A DNA stretch of 64,000 bases from Cephalopachus bancanus (taxonomy: Eukaryota > Chordata > Mammalia > Primates > Tarsiidae). The notes under the pieces are model-generated. The model was given only the letters and a program-made list of their open reading frames with translations. It ran no database searches and was not told where the DNA came from. The first letter of the stretch is position 1, and the number at the start of each line of letters is the position of its first letter. The stretch is taken from positions 16,844,501-16,908,500 of the forward strand of contig JAPVLO010000001.1 in NCBI GenBank assembly GCA_027257055.1, written 5' to 3'. The position numbers and the translations under genes are program-made. Below, one piece after another: positions 1 to 10,929 of the stretch.

Positions 1-790
1 GCGTGGCTGCCCCCGGGCCTCCGCTCCACTCCTGGGCCTGCGGGACAGGGCCCCGATCCTGGCTGTGCAGGAGGCAGGAGCCGTGAGTGAGGCCGAGGGC
101 CCTGGAGGGGTGAGCTTGGGTCTGGAGGCGCAGGGCGGCTGCTGGCCCCGTCCGGAGGCCTGGGAGGCCCCCGTGGGATTTGCAGCACTTCTGGCTCCTG
201 AGACCTGCCTGTCGGGGCGCTTCCCGGAGCCGGTGGGGGGGGCCTGGCATGGAGGCTCCTGGAATCCTCCCAGAAAGAAGGACTCCGGCAGCCACACCTC
301 CAGGCAGCCCCGGGGGCACATCCTGTCCCTCGTGCCAGGGGTGTGTAGAGGTGGCCGAGCGCCCCAACACAGGGGCAGCCGGGGCTCCCGGCCGAGTCTC
401 ATGATGAACTCACCCATGACCTTCGCTCCACAAACCCAAGTGTCCCAGAGTGTTGACCAAAGCACGGCCATCACCGCCTTTCAAAATTTCAAAAATCCTG
501 ATTTGTTTTAAACACGTGGCTTTAGAAAAGCTGCTCTCAAACACACAGTGGAAGTTTTGGGGCCCACCCGCGGACACTCCGCCCTTCCTGGGGCACACAG
601 GCCTCAGGGGCGCGGGGACCCTCCCTTGCCCAGGCGGAATCTGGGCAGGGCCCGTCCCGCAGGCGGAGTCTCTGCTCTCCACCGCCCACCCGCCGGTGCA
701 TCCTCAGAGCCGCCCCCTCCGGCGAGCCGCGCCCCGCCAGGCGCCCTGGCCCCTGCCGGTGTCGTCGGCGGGCCTCTGCTCCCCACGCAC
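1..790 (-). other. ATP4B: Partial ATP4B intron 1
   Basis: This is the start of ATP4B intron 1, read leftward from the exon 1 donor at 790-789. It is GC-rich and includes part of the CpG-rich 5' region. I see no exon, known repeat or RNA gene in it; open frames here look like chance frames in GC-rich DNA. Confidence 0.7.
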
Positions 791-902
791 CCCACCGCGC
801 CGGCGTGCGGCCCAGCATCTGCCCGGTGTCCGGGTTCCAGCAGTAGCGGCGGAACTCCTCCATGCGCTGGCCGCACGTCTTCTTCTCCTGCAGCGCCGCC
901 AT
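791..902 (-). CDS. ATP4B: ATP4B coding exon 1 (gastric H+/K+-ATPase beta subunit, N-terminus)
   Basis: ATP4B is the glycosylated single-pass beta subunit of the gastric proton pump; it stabilises and delivers the alpha subunit to the parietal-cell apical membrane. Read on the minus strand from the ATG at 902, the exon gives 37 codons plus one base, starting [17 protein letters not shown] and continuing through [14 protein letters not shown]. This matches the cytoplasmic tail of mammalian ATP4B as I know it, with a few substitutions (for example R for Q after EEF). A GT donor follows at 790-789 (G|GTGCGT) in the phase expected for this family. The membrane helix and ectodomain lie in exons 2-7, which fall left of base 1; I find no exon 2 in 1-790. 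The exon is intact. A TATA box lies about 45 bases upstream of the ATG, implying a very short 5'UTR. Confidence 0.95.
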
Positions 903-943
903 CGCAGCGTCGGGGCCGCCGGCCCCCGCGCCCCAGGCCCCGG

Positions 944-950
944 CTTTATA
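944..950 (-). promoter_or_regulatory. ATP4B: ATP4B TATA box
   Basis: TATAAAG reads on the minus strand at 950-944, 42-48 bases upstream of the ATP4B ATG at 902. Allowing 25-30 bases to the start site puts transcription initiation near 917-922 and leaves a 5'UTR of about 15-20 bases. A strong TATA box suits a highly expressed, cell-type-restricted gene. Confidence 0.75.
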
Positions 951-1004
951 GTCGCCTGCCCGGGGCCAAGGACACGCCGCGGCGGACAGGAGGGCCCGGC
1001 CGGG

Positions 1005-1142
1005 CTATCGGCGGCGCCATCACTCTGCAAACACGCAGCTCGCTCTCGGCCTCCCCCCGCCTGGCGCCCGGTGGCCTCGTGCGGGTCCTCCCGCCTGCGC
1101 CCTTGGGTGCCCTTGCCTGGCAGCCTTATCTGTTTCGATAAA
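1005..1142 (-). promoter_or_regulatory. ATP4B: Candidate GATA-factor sites upstream of ATP4B
   Basis: Three GATA cores lie 60-220 bases upstream of the ATP4B TATA box: GATAG on the minus strand at 1009-1005, AGATAA on the minus strand at 1131-1126, and GATAAA on the plus strand at 1137-1142. Parietal-cell H+/K+-ATPase genes are known targets of GATA4 and GATA6 through clustered upstream sites. The motifs are seen; their use is inferred, and such short motifs can occur by chance. Confidence 0.45.
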
Positions 1143-1695
1143 GCACAGCCCCACCGCAGGCGTGGCTAGTCCCTCCCTCGACGTGAAGGGCGCCGGAGGT
1201 CAGCGGGGCCACCCCGCGGGGCTCGCGAGCTCCGCCTGGGAGGGCAGGTGAGGACCAGCGAGACACTGTGGGGTCGACCCAGACGCCCCCTCTGGGAGGA
1301 AAGAGCCTGAGCACCGCCGGGACAGTTGGCGTGAGCACGCCGGCGTGGGAAGCGTTGCCGGGTCTGGCGGAGCTCAGGCCCCTGGGGCCTCCTCCGCCCG
1401 CCACGGTTCTGGCGCCCAGACGCACCGTGAGCTCGACGTCCTCTGAGACACGCAGCGTTGGCGAGGGGGGCGGGCCCCTTCAGGGCGTTCCTGTCTCTGG
1501 AGGATCCTCAGTCCCAAGTCTAGGGGTCCTTCTCACAGTCCAGAGCCCACGAGCTCCCAGGCGTCTGCTGAAAGGCAGGTTCTGACTCAGTGGTCCTGGA
1601 GGGGCCTGAGACCCTGCGTTTCTCGTGCTCTTGGGGGGTGGTTGGGGCAGCCTGGCAGGGGGCCAGGCAGGGCGCTCAGCCTGGCAGCACGGCGG
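1143..1695. other. Intergenic, no recognised feature
   Basis: GC-rich sequence upstream of ATP4B. No conserved exon, known repeat or RNA gene was recognised. Confidence 0.5.
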
Positions 1696-1699
1696 GGTC

Positions 1700-1925
1700 A
1701 CAGGGGGACATCTGGGCTGTGCATTGCTTCGGGGTTATGAGGGGTCGTCTGGTCAGCACATCAGGGTCACGGGGGTCGTCTGAGCTATGCATTGAGGTCA
1801 CAGGGGGTCGTCTGGGATGCACACTGGGGTCCTACGGGGGTCGTCTGGGCAACACATTGGAATCATGGGGAGGCCGTCAGGGCAGCACGTCAGGGTCATG
1901 GGCATCGTCTGGGTCTCAGGGGTCG
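1700..1925. repeat. Minisatellite, about 32-bp unit
   Basis: A degenerate tandem array. The core GTCGTCTG recurs at 1744, 1775, 1807 and 1840, with degenerate copies near 1873 and 1904, so the unit is 31-33 bp with roughly 7 copies. Units share a pattern of G-run, GTCGTCTGGG, CAGCACAT, CAGGGTCA. Open frames across it are by-products of the repeat. Confidence 0.8.
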
Positions 1926-3200
1926 GCTGGCAATCACGTGCGGCTCCAGGGGGATGTCCAGGCCGAACATAGGGTGGGAACGGCATGAAAACAGCAGATT
2001 CCACTCCCGTCCTGAGACTCCGAGTCCCTGCGTGGCGTGGCTTCCGCGGGACGAGCGCCCCAGATGCTCCCCGTGCGCAGCTTAAGAGGCTCAGGGCTTT
2101 GCGGCTAAAACCAAAAGGGCTTACGCCGCCGACGCCTTGCCGCCTGCTGGCCGGGGCGCCTGCTCCACAGGGAGGCTGCAGGGGCCGTGGGCAGGTGTAA
2201 TGTGCTCAGCGGCCTCTCGACAGCGATCCGAGTCAAAGCCCGGCTGAAATAATGGGTGCCGTACGCCAGGAATTACACCCGGCCTTTTACTGGCTGTCAC
2301 CCGTGCCTCGCAGGGCCCCCGGTGGCCAGATTGTTGTCTTTGGGAGAGGAACCGAGCGAGGCTCTGCCCCCGCTATTCTGCCTTGTTTTCCCGGGCATGA
2401 CCTAGAGCCTGTCTGCAGAGTGAGCGCCCGGCACTTCAAGTGGATCTGGACTCTGGCCGTCTCTGAACGGACAAAGCCCACACGCTGTCTTTGGCACTGT
2501 GCCCACGTACGACTGTGGAACTCCAGGGAAAAAAAACACACCGGGTGGCAGTTCATCAGAGTCTAACTGCTCGCCGCCGGCGGGCCTGCGCCCAGTGCCG
2601 GGTCTGAGGGACCCCTGTGCAGCGACCGTTGTCCGCTGGTGAAGCACAGACAGGCTCTTGCAATGAGCAAAGCATGGCTCCTTTCTAAATGTCTTTGAAC
2701 TCAGGCCTTCTGACTTAGCCTCTGAATTTCCAGGAGCGGGCTCGTGTGCTACACGGCACGTGTGTTATCAGAATGACCTTCGTGTGACACGCATCCGTGG
2801 GGGAGGGCCGGAGACCTTGGCAGAGGGCGGTTTCCCAGAATCTGCCTGGGGACACAGAACCAGGTGGTCCGCAGAAGCCGGGCTGCAGACGATGCGGGGG
2901 CCGGGGCCTCCTCTGCCACCAGCCCCGCAGTCATGAGGTATGTCTGCTGTCAGACGCAGCCTCGTGGAGAGTCAGGACTCTGGGCATCGCACAGCCCCAG
3001 CAAGGCCGCTGCCCACTGTGGCAGCGGCAGAGACCGTGTAGGGAGCCAGGACTCCACCCGCCCGCCCACCAGTTGTGAGGAGCCCGTGACAGGTTCCTGA
3101 GTGGGAAACCTAGACCTCTACTCCACACAGGGGCCGCCAGGTGAAATCTGTCCTCCTGCTTTTGGAGTGGGGTCAGCGACAACAAGATTAAAAATAGGAA
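1926..3200. other. Intergenic, no recognised feature
   Basis: Unique-looking intergenic sequence with moderate GC content. I see no exon with supporting splice sites and no repeat I can name. Confidence 0.45.
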
Positions 3201-3202
3201 AC

Positions 3203-3477
3203 CGGGCAGGCGCAGTGGCTATGCCTATTATCCCAGCTCTTTGGGAGGCTGGGTGAGAGGATTGTCTGAGCTCACAGGTTAGAGACCTGCCTGGCAGCTC
3301 GGCAAGATCTTGTCTCTACAATAAATTTTAAAAATAGCTGGATGTGAGGGTGCATGCCTGTAGTTCCGGCTACTTGGAAGGCTGAGGCGAAAGGATCACC
3401 TGAACCCAGCCATGAGTGTGCCACTGTACTCCAACCTGGACAACAGAGTGAGACTCTGACTCAGAAAAAAAAAGAAA
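3203..3477 (+). mobile_element. Alu-type SINE, dimeric
   Basis: The left arm begins near 3203 (CGGGCAGGCGCAGTGGCT). It is followed by the CTCTACAATAAAT linker, a right arm with GGCTACTTGGAAGGCTGAGG, and an A-rich tail at 3462-3477. It is more diverged than other copies in this window and the right arm is internally shortened. It sits at the edge of an old L1. Confidence 0.85.
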
Positions 3478-3713
3478 ACTGTCTAGATGTGAATGCTAAT
3501 TGCTCGTCACACAAAGAACCAGGCAGATTTCAAAATGAATTAAAACAAGGCAATCAATAGATGCCAATGCCAAGGTGACAGAGATGTTAGAAGTCGATAA
3601 GAAAGATCTTAAAGCAAGCATGGTAAAATCACCTAAACAAGCAGTTGCAAACATGCTTGAAACAAATGCAAGAATGGAAAACGTTGGCAATGAAATAGAA
3701 AGTTTAAGAAATA

Positions 3714-3991
3714 AGCGGGGCTCTGTGGCTCAGCCTGTAATCTCGCACTTTGGGAGGCCGAGGTGAGCGGATTGCCTGAGCCTGCGGGTTCAAGACCCGC
3801 CTGGGCAACTTGGCGAGACCTCATCTCTACAATAAATGAAAAAATTAGCGCGTGCCTGTAATTCCGGCTACTCGGAAGGCTGAGGCGGAAGGATCGCCAG
3901 AGCCCGGCAGGTCGAGGCTGCGGTGGCCGGGAGCGGCCACTGCACTCCAGTCTGGGCGACAGAGTGAGACTCCGACTCAAAAAAAAAAAAA
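3714..3991 (+). mobile_element. Alu-type SINE, dimeric, in L1
   Basis: A near full-length copy of the local SINE subfamily. It has the TGGCTCAGCCTG left-arm start, the CAATAAAT linker, and a right arm with GGTCGAGGCTGCGGTGGCC, ending in an A tail to 3991. Similar flanks (AGTTTAAGAAA before, ATTTTAAGAGA after) suggest a decayed target-site duplication. It splits old L1 sequence. Confidence 0.9.
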
Positions 3992-4033
3992 GAAATTTTA
4001 AGAGACAGAAGCTATAAAGAAGAACCAAGTGCT

Positions 4034-4359
4034 GAAAGAAAAGACTGTCAGGCTGGGTTTGGTGGCTCAGCCTGTAATCCCAGCACTCTGGGAGACTGAG
4101 GTAAGTGGATTGCCTGAGCCCATGCGTTTGAGACCTGCCTAGGCAACTTGACTAGACCTCATCTCTACTATAAATCAAAAACTAGCCGGGCGTGGTAGCA
4201 CGCGCCTGTAGTTCTGGCTACTTGAAAGGCTGAGGCGGAAGGATCACCAGAGCCCAGCAGGTCGAGGCTGCGGTGGCCGGGAGCGGCCACTGCGCTCCAG
4301 TCTGGGCAACAGAGTGAGACTCCATCTTAAAAAAAAAAAAAAGAAAGAAAAGACTGTCA
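4034..4359 (+). mobile_element. Full-length Alu-type SINE with perfect 17-bp target duplication
   Basis: The SINE occupies 4051-4342. The 17-bp sequence GAAAGAAAAGACTGTCA occurs just before it (4034-4050) and just after it (4343-4359) without a mismatch, the expected product of L1-driven retrotransposition. It carries TGGCTCAGCCTG in the left arm, a CTATAAATC linker and the GGTCGAGGCTGCGGTGGCC right arm. The perfect duplication implies a fairly recent insertion into old L1. Confidence 0.95.
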
Positions 4360-6913
4360 ACTCAGAAGCCAACATCCAGCAGGGAAAGCACCCTTCAGGC
4401 ATGAAGGAGGAATCAGACATTTCAAATGAAGGGAAGTAAGCATCTACTGCCAGCAGACTTAGCCTGAGAGAATGGCTAAAGAGAGTTCTCAAAACAGAAA
4501 TAAAATGACAAAAGAAGGAACGCCAGACTATCAGGAAGCAGGAAGTAAGATGATAAGCAAATATCTGGGTCGACACTACAGAATTTCCTTCCTTCTTGAG
4601 TTTTCTGAGTTACGTTCCGTGGTTGAAGCCAAAATTGTAACATTGCCCAATATGGTTCTAAATATATACAAAGGAAACAATCAAGACAATTATCTTATAA
4701 ATAGGAGAGGGTAAAAGACGGAAAGACTTCTACACTTGAACCGATGAAATGGCAGCCCCAAGAGAAGTGTGATAAGCTATGCATATCTACTTCACTGTCT
4801 AGAGCAACCACTTAAAAGCGATCTAAAAACGATTGATAAATGAAAATTGAACTATAAAACATGTTCAAGCAATCCCCAGGAAAAAGAAACGCAGAGAGAA
4901 CACACGGAATGCTTACACGGCAGATTTGAGGCCTACCGTATCGACAGTTACAGTAAATGGTCCAAGTGCCCGAAACAAAAGAGGCGGAGGGAGTGAACTG
5001 AAACCCCCCCAGCAACCCCTCGGGCCCCCTCCCGCTGTGGGAGCTTTTCTGTTCTCTTGATAAATTCTGCTTCCTCTTTCTCACAAAACGAACAGACACG
5101 CAAGCAAAAACCACGACCCAACTCTGCACTGTCCATGGGAAACTCATTTAAATCCAATGCTGCAGGCAGGTTGAATGGAAAAGGAAAGGAAAGGACAGCA
5201 GTGTGCAGATGCTGACCCGGTGAACAGAGTGGCTGTCTTAGTGCCGTGTGGACTTCAGTGCAGAGAAAATTACCAGACAGAGAGGGACATGGCAAAAGGG
5301 CCACTCTGCCGAGAAGATCCAGCAGCCCTAAAAGCGTATGCACACAACAACAGAGCTGCAAGACATGGGAAGCAAACCGAGGGCACGAAGGGTCGAAACG
5401 AACAAGTCCACAGTTACAGTTGAAGACTTCAACCCGCCTCTCTCAACAATTGGTAGAACAACTACGTCAGAAAATTAGCAGAAAAGAACCCTACAGCAGC
5501 ACCACCCAAGAGGATGTCATTGACATTTGTGGAACACTCCACTCTACAAAGCAGAATGCACATCCTTTTTAAGAGCATGAGACATATACCAAGATAGGCC
5601 CCATCCTGTGCCATAAAAGAAGTCTCAGCAAATTTAAAAGAACCTAAATCATGCAATGTGTTCTCCAAACAGAACGGAATCAAACTAGGTATTAATAACA
5701 GAAAGGCAACAGGAAAACCTCCAAACATGCAGAAATTCCATGAGTCAATATTCCACGAGTCAAAAAAGAAGTCTCAAGAGACACTAAAAAAAAACCATGC
5801 GACTGGTTGAAGACAAAAATATAACACACCAAAATTTGTGAGGCACAACTAAAGCTGTGTTATGAGGAAAATTTGTGGCATTACATGCATGTATTAAAAA
5901 AAGAGGGAGGGCAGCCAATAACCAAACCCTCACCTCACAAGCCTAGAAAAAGAAGAGCAAATAAACAACACAAAAACAAGCAAAGCGAGTAAAAAGAAAA
6001 TAAGCTCAGAAACCAGTAAACTTGAAAACAGGAAAGAAATAGTGAAGGCCGGTTCTTTGAAAAGATCAACAGAATTGGCAGACCTCCAGCAAGAGAGAGA
6101 TGCGGATAACCAACAGCAGGCATGAAAGAGGGGGCATCACTACAGACCTTGCAAACACCCAAGAGACAACATGGGTGGGAATACTACACACAACTCTGCT
6201 TACCCAAACTCAACAACTTGGACGAAATGGACCACTTGGTCAAAAAACACACCACACCCAGTTCCAGATAGACGCCTTGAATATGTGAGACCTAACACAT
6301 CAACAATTACATTAAACATGACTGTTAAGAAAATAGAATTTGTAATTTAAATCTTCCAATGAAAAACCTCCAGGCCCAAGAACACATAGACAATCCCAAG
6401 GAATCTCTAACAAAACTCCTACAACTTATAAATGAGTATAGTAAGGTCACAGGATACAAGATAAACGCTCAAAAATTAACTATGCTTCTGTATCTTAGCG
6501 CTAGACATGCGGATACCAAATTGAAAATAAGAAACCATTTATAACTGCTCAAAACGTAGGTGTTAATACGTAGTCACTCTAACAACACATCTACGGGACT
6601 TGACTGCTGAAACCTACGTAGTATTGACGAGCAAAACTAGAGCTCTGAATAAATGGAAACACGTGTTGTTTAGAGATTGGAAGACTCAACATAGGAAAGA
6701 GGTCAACTCTCCCCGAACTGACATGCACGTTTAACATAATTCCTTTCAAACTCCAAGCAAGATTTTTTTTTGTACATATGGGAAAGGCCGTTCCAAAATT
6801 TATAGAGGAGGGCAAAGGAGTATGTAAATATCTTCTTGCATGTTTTGACTATAGAGTGTTTTGAGAACTTTTTTGGGAGTATTTTCAGAAACAAGAATAA
6901 AGTGGGTGGATTT

Positions 6914-7690
6914 AAACTACCCAGTTTCAGCCGGGCTCAGTGGCTCAGCCTGTAATCCCGCGCTTTGGGAGGCCGAGGTGAGTGGATTGCCTGAGCCCGC
7001 GGGTTTGAGACCCGGCCGGGCAACTTGGCGAGACTGCATCTCTACAATAAATCAAAAATCAGCCGGGCTCGGTGGCTCAGCCTGTCATCCCGCGCCTTTG
7101 GGAGGCTGAGGTGAGTGGATTGCCTGAGCCCGCGGGTTTGAGACCCGGCCGGGCAACTTGGCGAGACCGCATCTCTACAATAAATCAAAAATCAACCAGG
7201 CTCGGTGGCTCAGCCTGTAATCCCGCGCCTTTGGGAGGCTGAGGTGAGTGGATTGCCTGAGCCCACGGGTTCGAGACCCGCCTGGGCAGTGAGACCTCAT
7301 CTCTACAATAAATCAAAAAACCAGCCGGGCGTGGTAGCGCATGCCTGTAATTCCGGCTACTCAGAAGGCTGAGGCGGAAGGATCGCCGGAGCCCAGCAGG
7401 TCGAGGCTGCGGTAGCCGGGAGCGGCCACTGTACTCCAGTCTGGGTGACATAGTGAGACTCCAACTCGAAAAAAAAAATAAATAAATTAAAAAAATAAAT
7501 AAAAAATCAGCTGGGCGTGGTAGCACGCCTGTAGTTCCAGCTACTTGGAAGGCTGAGGCGGAAGGATCGCCGGAGCCCAGCGGGTCAAGGCTGCGGTGGC
7601 CGGGAGCAGCCACTGCACTCCAGTCTGGGCGACAGAGTGAGACTCCAACTCAAAATAAATAAATAAATAAAAATAAACTACCCAGTTTCA
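6914..7690 (+). mobile_element. Five-monomer Alu-type SINE (L-L-L-R-R) with one 16-bp target duplication
   Basis: Between two perfect copies of AAACTACCCAGTTTCA (6914-6929 and 7675-7690) lie three left arms (6930-7061, 7062-7194, 7195-7323) and two right arms (7324-7509, 7510-7674). Each left arm ends in an AATAAATCAAAAA-type linker. The first right arm ends in an A-rich, TAAA-containing tail to 7509, and the second in a TAAA-rich tail. The target lies in L1 ORF2-like sequence, which resumes at 7691. A single outer duplication around five monomers means the block inserted as one unit or was expanded internally after a dimer inserted. Confidence 0.9.
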
Positions 7691-8370
7691 AAGCTCACCA
7701 TATAGTTGCCTTAATCAGTGTTGTGTGGTATGGGCAGAGACACATAGGTCAATGGAGCAGGAGAGAAAATCTAGAAATAGACCCACACGATATGCACAAC
7801 CGATTCTGACGACGTGCAAAAGGAATCCAGTGAAGTTGAACAGCCGTCTCAGCAAGTGGCACTGGAGTGACAGGACATCCATCAGCAAAAAAAAAAAAAG
7901 AAGAAAGAACTTCAACCGAACCACATACAAAATTAATTAAAGTGGTTGTAAACTTAAATGCAAAAATGTAGAAATGTAAAACTTTTAGGAAAAATACGGG
8001 GCAAAATCCCAGAGGGGGCTAGGCAAAGAGTTCTTGGACTTGACATCAAAAGCACAATTCATACCAGGAAAAGTTGGTAAGCAGGACTTCAACAAAATAA
8101 AACTTCTGCTCTGTGAAAGCCCGTATAAGGAGGATGCAAAGACAAGCTACAGCTGGGAGAAGATATCTGAAGCTACAAGTCTGACCAAGGACCAGTATCC
8201 AGGGCATATGAGAAATCTCAAAACTCAGCACAGTCAAGACGTAAGGGGACACTTCACCAAAGAGTGTCCACGGATGGCGGCTCAACACACAAAGGGCTCA
8301 GGGCCGTCTGCCTCGGGGGAAATGTAAATTAACACCACAGTGGGGTACCACTCCACACCCATCAGCATGG

Positions 8371-8405
8371 GCATTATTGACGAGGTTTGCCCTCCCCTGG
8401 CAGTG
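8371..8405 (+). repeat. 35-bp block duplicated at 9206-9240
   Basis: The block from GCATTATTGA to CCTGGCAGTG is nearly identical to 9206-9240, with one mismatch (C/T at the eleventh base) and two further matching G bases on the left. The first copy interrupts L1 ORF2-like sequence, which appears to continue on both sides of it. Confidence 0.85.
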
Positions 8406-9089
8406 CTGAAACAGAAAAGAGCGGCAACACCAAGCCCTGGTGAGGGTGCTGACAGGGATGGAGCTGGTGCAACCGTCCCGGAAAACAGCTCGTCAACTTC
8501 GTTAAAACCAACATGCAGTCACCGTGGGGCCCAGCGACGAGTCTCTTGGGCATCCATCCCGGGGAAGTGGACATTTATACCCCCACGAAAGCCTACTTGA
8601 ATATTTGCAGCCGCTTCATTCATGAGAGCTGGAACTGGGAAGATGCCAGATGCCCTTCAACAGAGGCAGGGCCAAACCGACCACGGCCCGTCCACACCGT
8701 GGAGCACTGCTCATCAACAAAAAGGAATGCATGTTAGAGGCCCACGACAGCCTGGGAGAATCACTGGAGAATTTATCCTGAGGGAAAAAAGCCAATCCCA
8801 AAAGGTGACGTCCTGTATGGACCCATGATAGAACAGTCTTGAAATGGCAAGAGCCCAGTGACGGAGAACAGATGAGTGGCTGGTGGGGGTGGAGGAGTGG
8901 ACTGGGGGCAACGTGGATGTGTCTAGGAGAGGCCATGGCGGTGCACCCGTGGGATGGAGATGGGGGCATGTCTGGGTTTGACCGTATCCGTGTCAATATC
9001 CCGGCTGAGCGATCTGGCAAGACGTTACCATGGAGGAAAACAGTTGAGGCACAGAGGGTCTCTCTGGATTACTTCTTTTCTTTGAAAAA

Positions 9090-9245
9090 AATATTTTAAA
9101 GATGTGGGGTGCAATTCAGGGTCAGGTATACAAAGGGTCATTGTACTGGTAAAGTTTGGGGTTCACTTTCGTCCCCACTTCACCTGGTCTGAGACAGGTA
9201 CCCGGGCATTATTGATGAGGTTTGCCCTCCCCTGGCAGTGTTCCA
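9090..9245. repeat. Unclassified interspersed repeat, related to 63.47-63.56 kb
   Basis: 9097-9140 aligns by eye to 63473-63515 at roughly 70% identity. A second block (AGGTACCC, then TTGATGAGGT, then TGCCC) is shared between 9196-9235 and 63523-63555. It may be the 3' end of an L1 in antisense, but I cannot name the family. Confidence 0.5.
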
Positions 9246-10340
9246 CTGCTGCCAAGCCCTTTCTTATAGCAGGATGATAATTGTTCAGGGTCCGCATGAG
9301 TGAGAATACCGCATGAGTGAGAAATGTGGTGCTCAATTCTTTGCTTCTGTAGCAGATCACGGAGCATTACAGACTCTAAGTCCATCCAAGTTGCTGGGCA
9401 GTTCATAATTTTGTCCTTCTTTATGGATTATTTCTTACAAGTGCATGTGAATCTGCAGTTATTGCAAAATACAAGGTTCAGTTACAAAAGGATTTCCAGA
9501 GCGAAGATGCTCTAAAGCCTCTGAACAAGCCCTGTGACGGGAGACGTGTCTCTGTCTGCCTGCCCGCCTTCTGGCATCACTGACCGCAGGGCAGCCCTGG
9601 AGTTCAACGGGAAGTTCTCCTTCCAACCCCGCACCTCACGCTGGGGCTCTGGCTAGCGTGTCAGTGTTGCCTGGAGCGTCAGTGTTGCCCAGAGCTGGTC
9701 AGAGATGCAGTCTTGCTTGCGTGGCCACTGAGGCAGACGCTGGATTCAGCCAGGTCTCGGGCGCCCGTGCAGCTGTCTGAGGAGTGTGGCCCAGGACGCG
9801 CGGGGAAATGCACACAGAGGCCGCTCCCTTTCACGCGGCACCGCCGGGCCCCCGCCCTGGCTGATCCTGGGGGTGGCTTGGCGGAAGGAGTTCACGCGAT
9901 TGGCCCAAGGTCACCGCGGTTAAGTGGCTTAAGTGGCGGGCTGGGCCGTGCAGGACTCCCAGGGGGAACAAAGAGTATCGTTCCCCACAAATATTTACTC
10001 ACGATCCACCTGCCCAAGGCCCTTGGCAGGAGGCCGTGGGCCTCCGCTCAGCCCAGCAAGTCTCATGTCCACCTGCTCGACTGCACAGAGGACCGGCATC
10101 CACGGCACCCACCGCTGCTCCCAAGGCCTCCCCCATGACATGGGGGTGGAGAGGTGCTGTGGCCCCACCTCCCGGCTCAGGCATGCTTTTTTCTGCCGCC
10201 CGTGACTTCCTCCCGTCTGTCAGCAGGAGCCAGCCCCACGCCTCTGCTGCTCATTCCCCCAAGCCCTTATGAGCGCCTACTGTGTGCAGGAGCAAGCCGG
10301 GCCAGGCCCCACAAAGCTGGCATTCCCATCGCGCCGGCCA
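9246..10340. other. Intergenic, little recognised
   Basis: Contains a short tandem duplication at about 9289-9325, where CCGCATGAGTGAGAA occurs twice. A possible L2/MIR-like remnant lies at about 10260-10290, around GAGCGCCTACTGTGTGCAGG. No exon or RNA gene was recognised. Confidence 0.45.
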
Positions 10341-10526
10341 TCCCCAGGTGTGTCCTTGGTGTGTCCCAGGCAAGTCCCAGCAGAGTCTCAGGTGTGCCCC
10401 AGGTGTGTCCCAGGGGTGTCTTGGGTGCGTCCCAGGTGGACCTCAGGTGTGTCTCAGATATGTCCCAGGTCGTCCCAGGTGTGTTCCAGGTGTGTGCCAG
10501 GTGTGTCCCAGGTGTGCCCCAGCCTT
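10340..10526. repeat. Short-unit minisatellite (about 10 bp)
   Basis: Variants of CAGGTGTGTCC recur about every 10 bases across roughly 190 bases, some 400 bases upstream of the GRK1 promoter. Units differ by single substitutions and small length changes. Open frames through it are repeat artefacts. Confidence 0.85.
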
Positions 10527-10929
10527 TTCATCCTCACACACCTGTGTCTTTCTGGGCGGGGGCCTCACCTGGGTTTGGCTCTGGGGTCTCAGCTCCCTGG
10601 CCCCGTGCTGCCTGAACGGGTTCTGGGCAATCCCGCTTGGCCTGGGTCCCCAGGCGAGGAGAGGAAGGAGACTCGGGGTGGATCCCTTAGGCGTGCGGGG
10701 GTCTCCCCTACAGACACCCAAGAAGCCTCGTGCTGCGGGCTTTCCTCTCTCAATTCCCGGCACCAGGTTGTTTTCCTCCCCCTCGCTGTTTTCTTAAAAA
10801 TAACGATGTCACACAGTAGGCAAAACCCTGCGGTGTCTCCTGGGACACCCTCGCCCTCCCGGCCGCACCCCAAGACGCCCACGGAAGCCTGGGGGTGGAC
10901 AGGCCACTGGGGACAGTCCCGGCTCCGCG

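Larger units (their letters stand above)
3476..9060 (+). mobile_element. Old L1 (L1M-type), sense, fragmented by SINEs
   Basis: Several stretches match remembered L1 patterns in order along the plus strand. These are 5'-UTR-like sequence at about 3480-3710, 3995-4050 and 4345-4790; ORF2-like sequence at about 5200-6910 and 7690-8560 (for example the region after 6400 resembling ORF2 around a GGATACAA(A/G)ATAAAC motif); and 3'-UTR-like sequence at about 8560-9060 with GAAAAAAGCCAATCCCAAAA. Many stops and indels show it is dead. SINEs interrupt it at 3714, 4051 and 6930. I cannot show that the blocks all come from one insertion. Confidence 0.75.
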
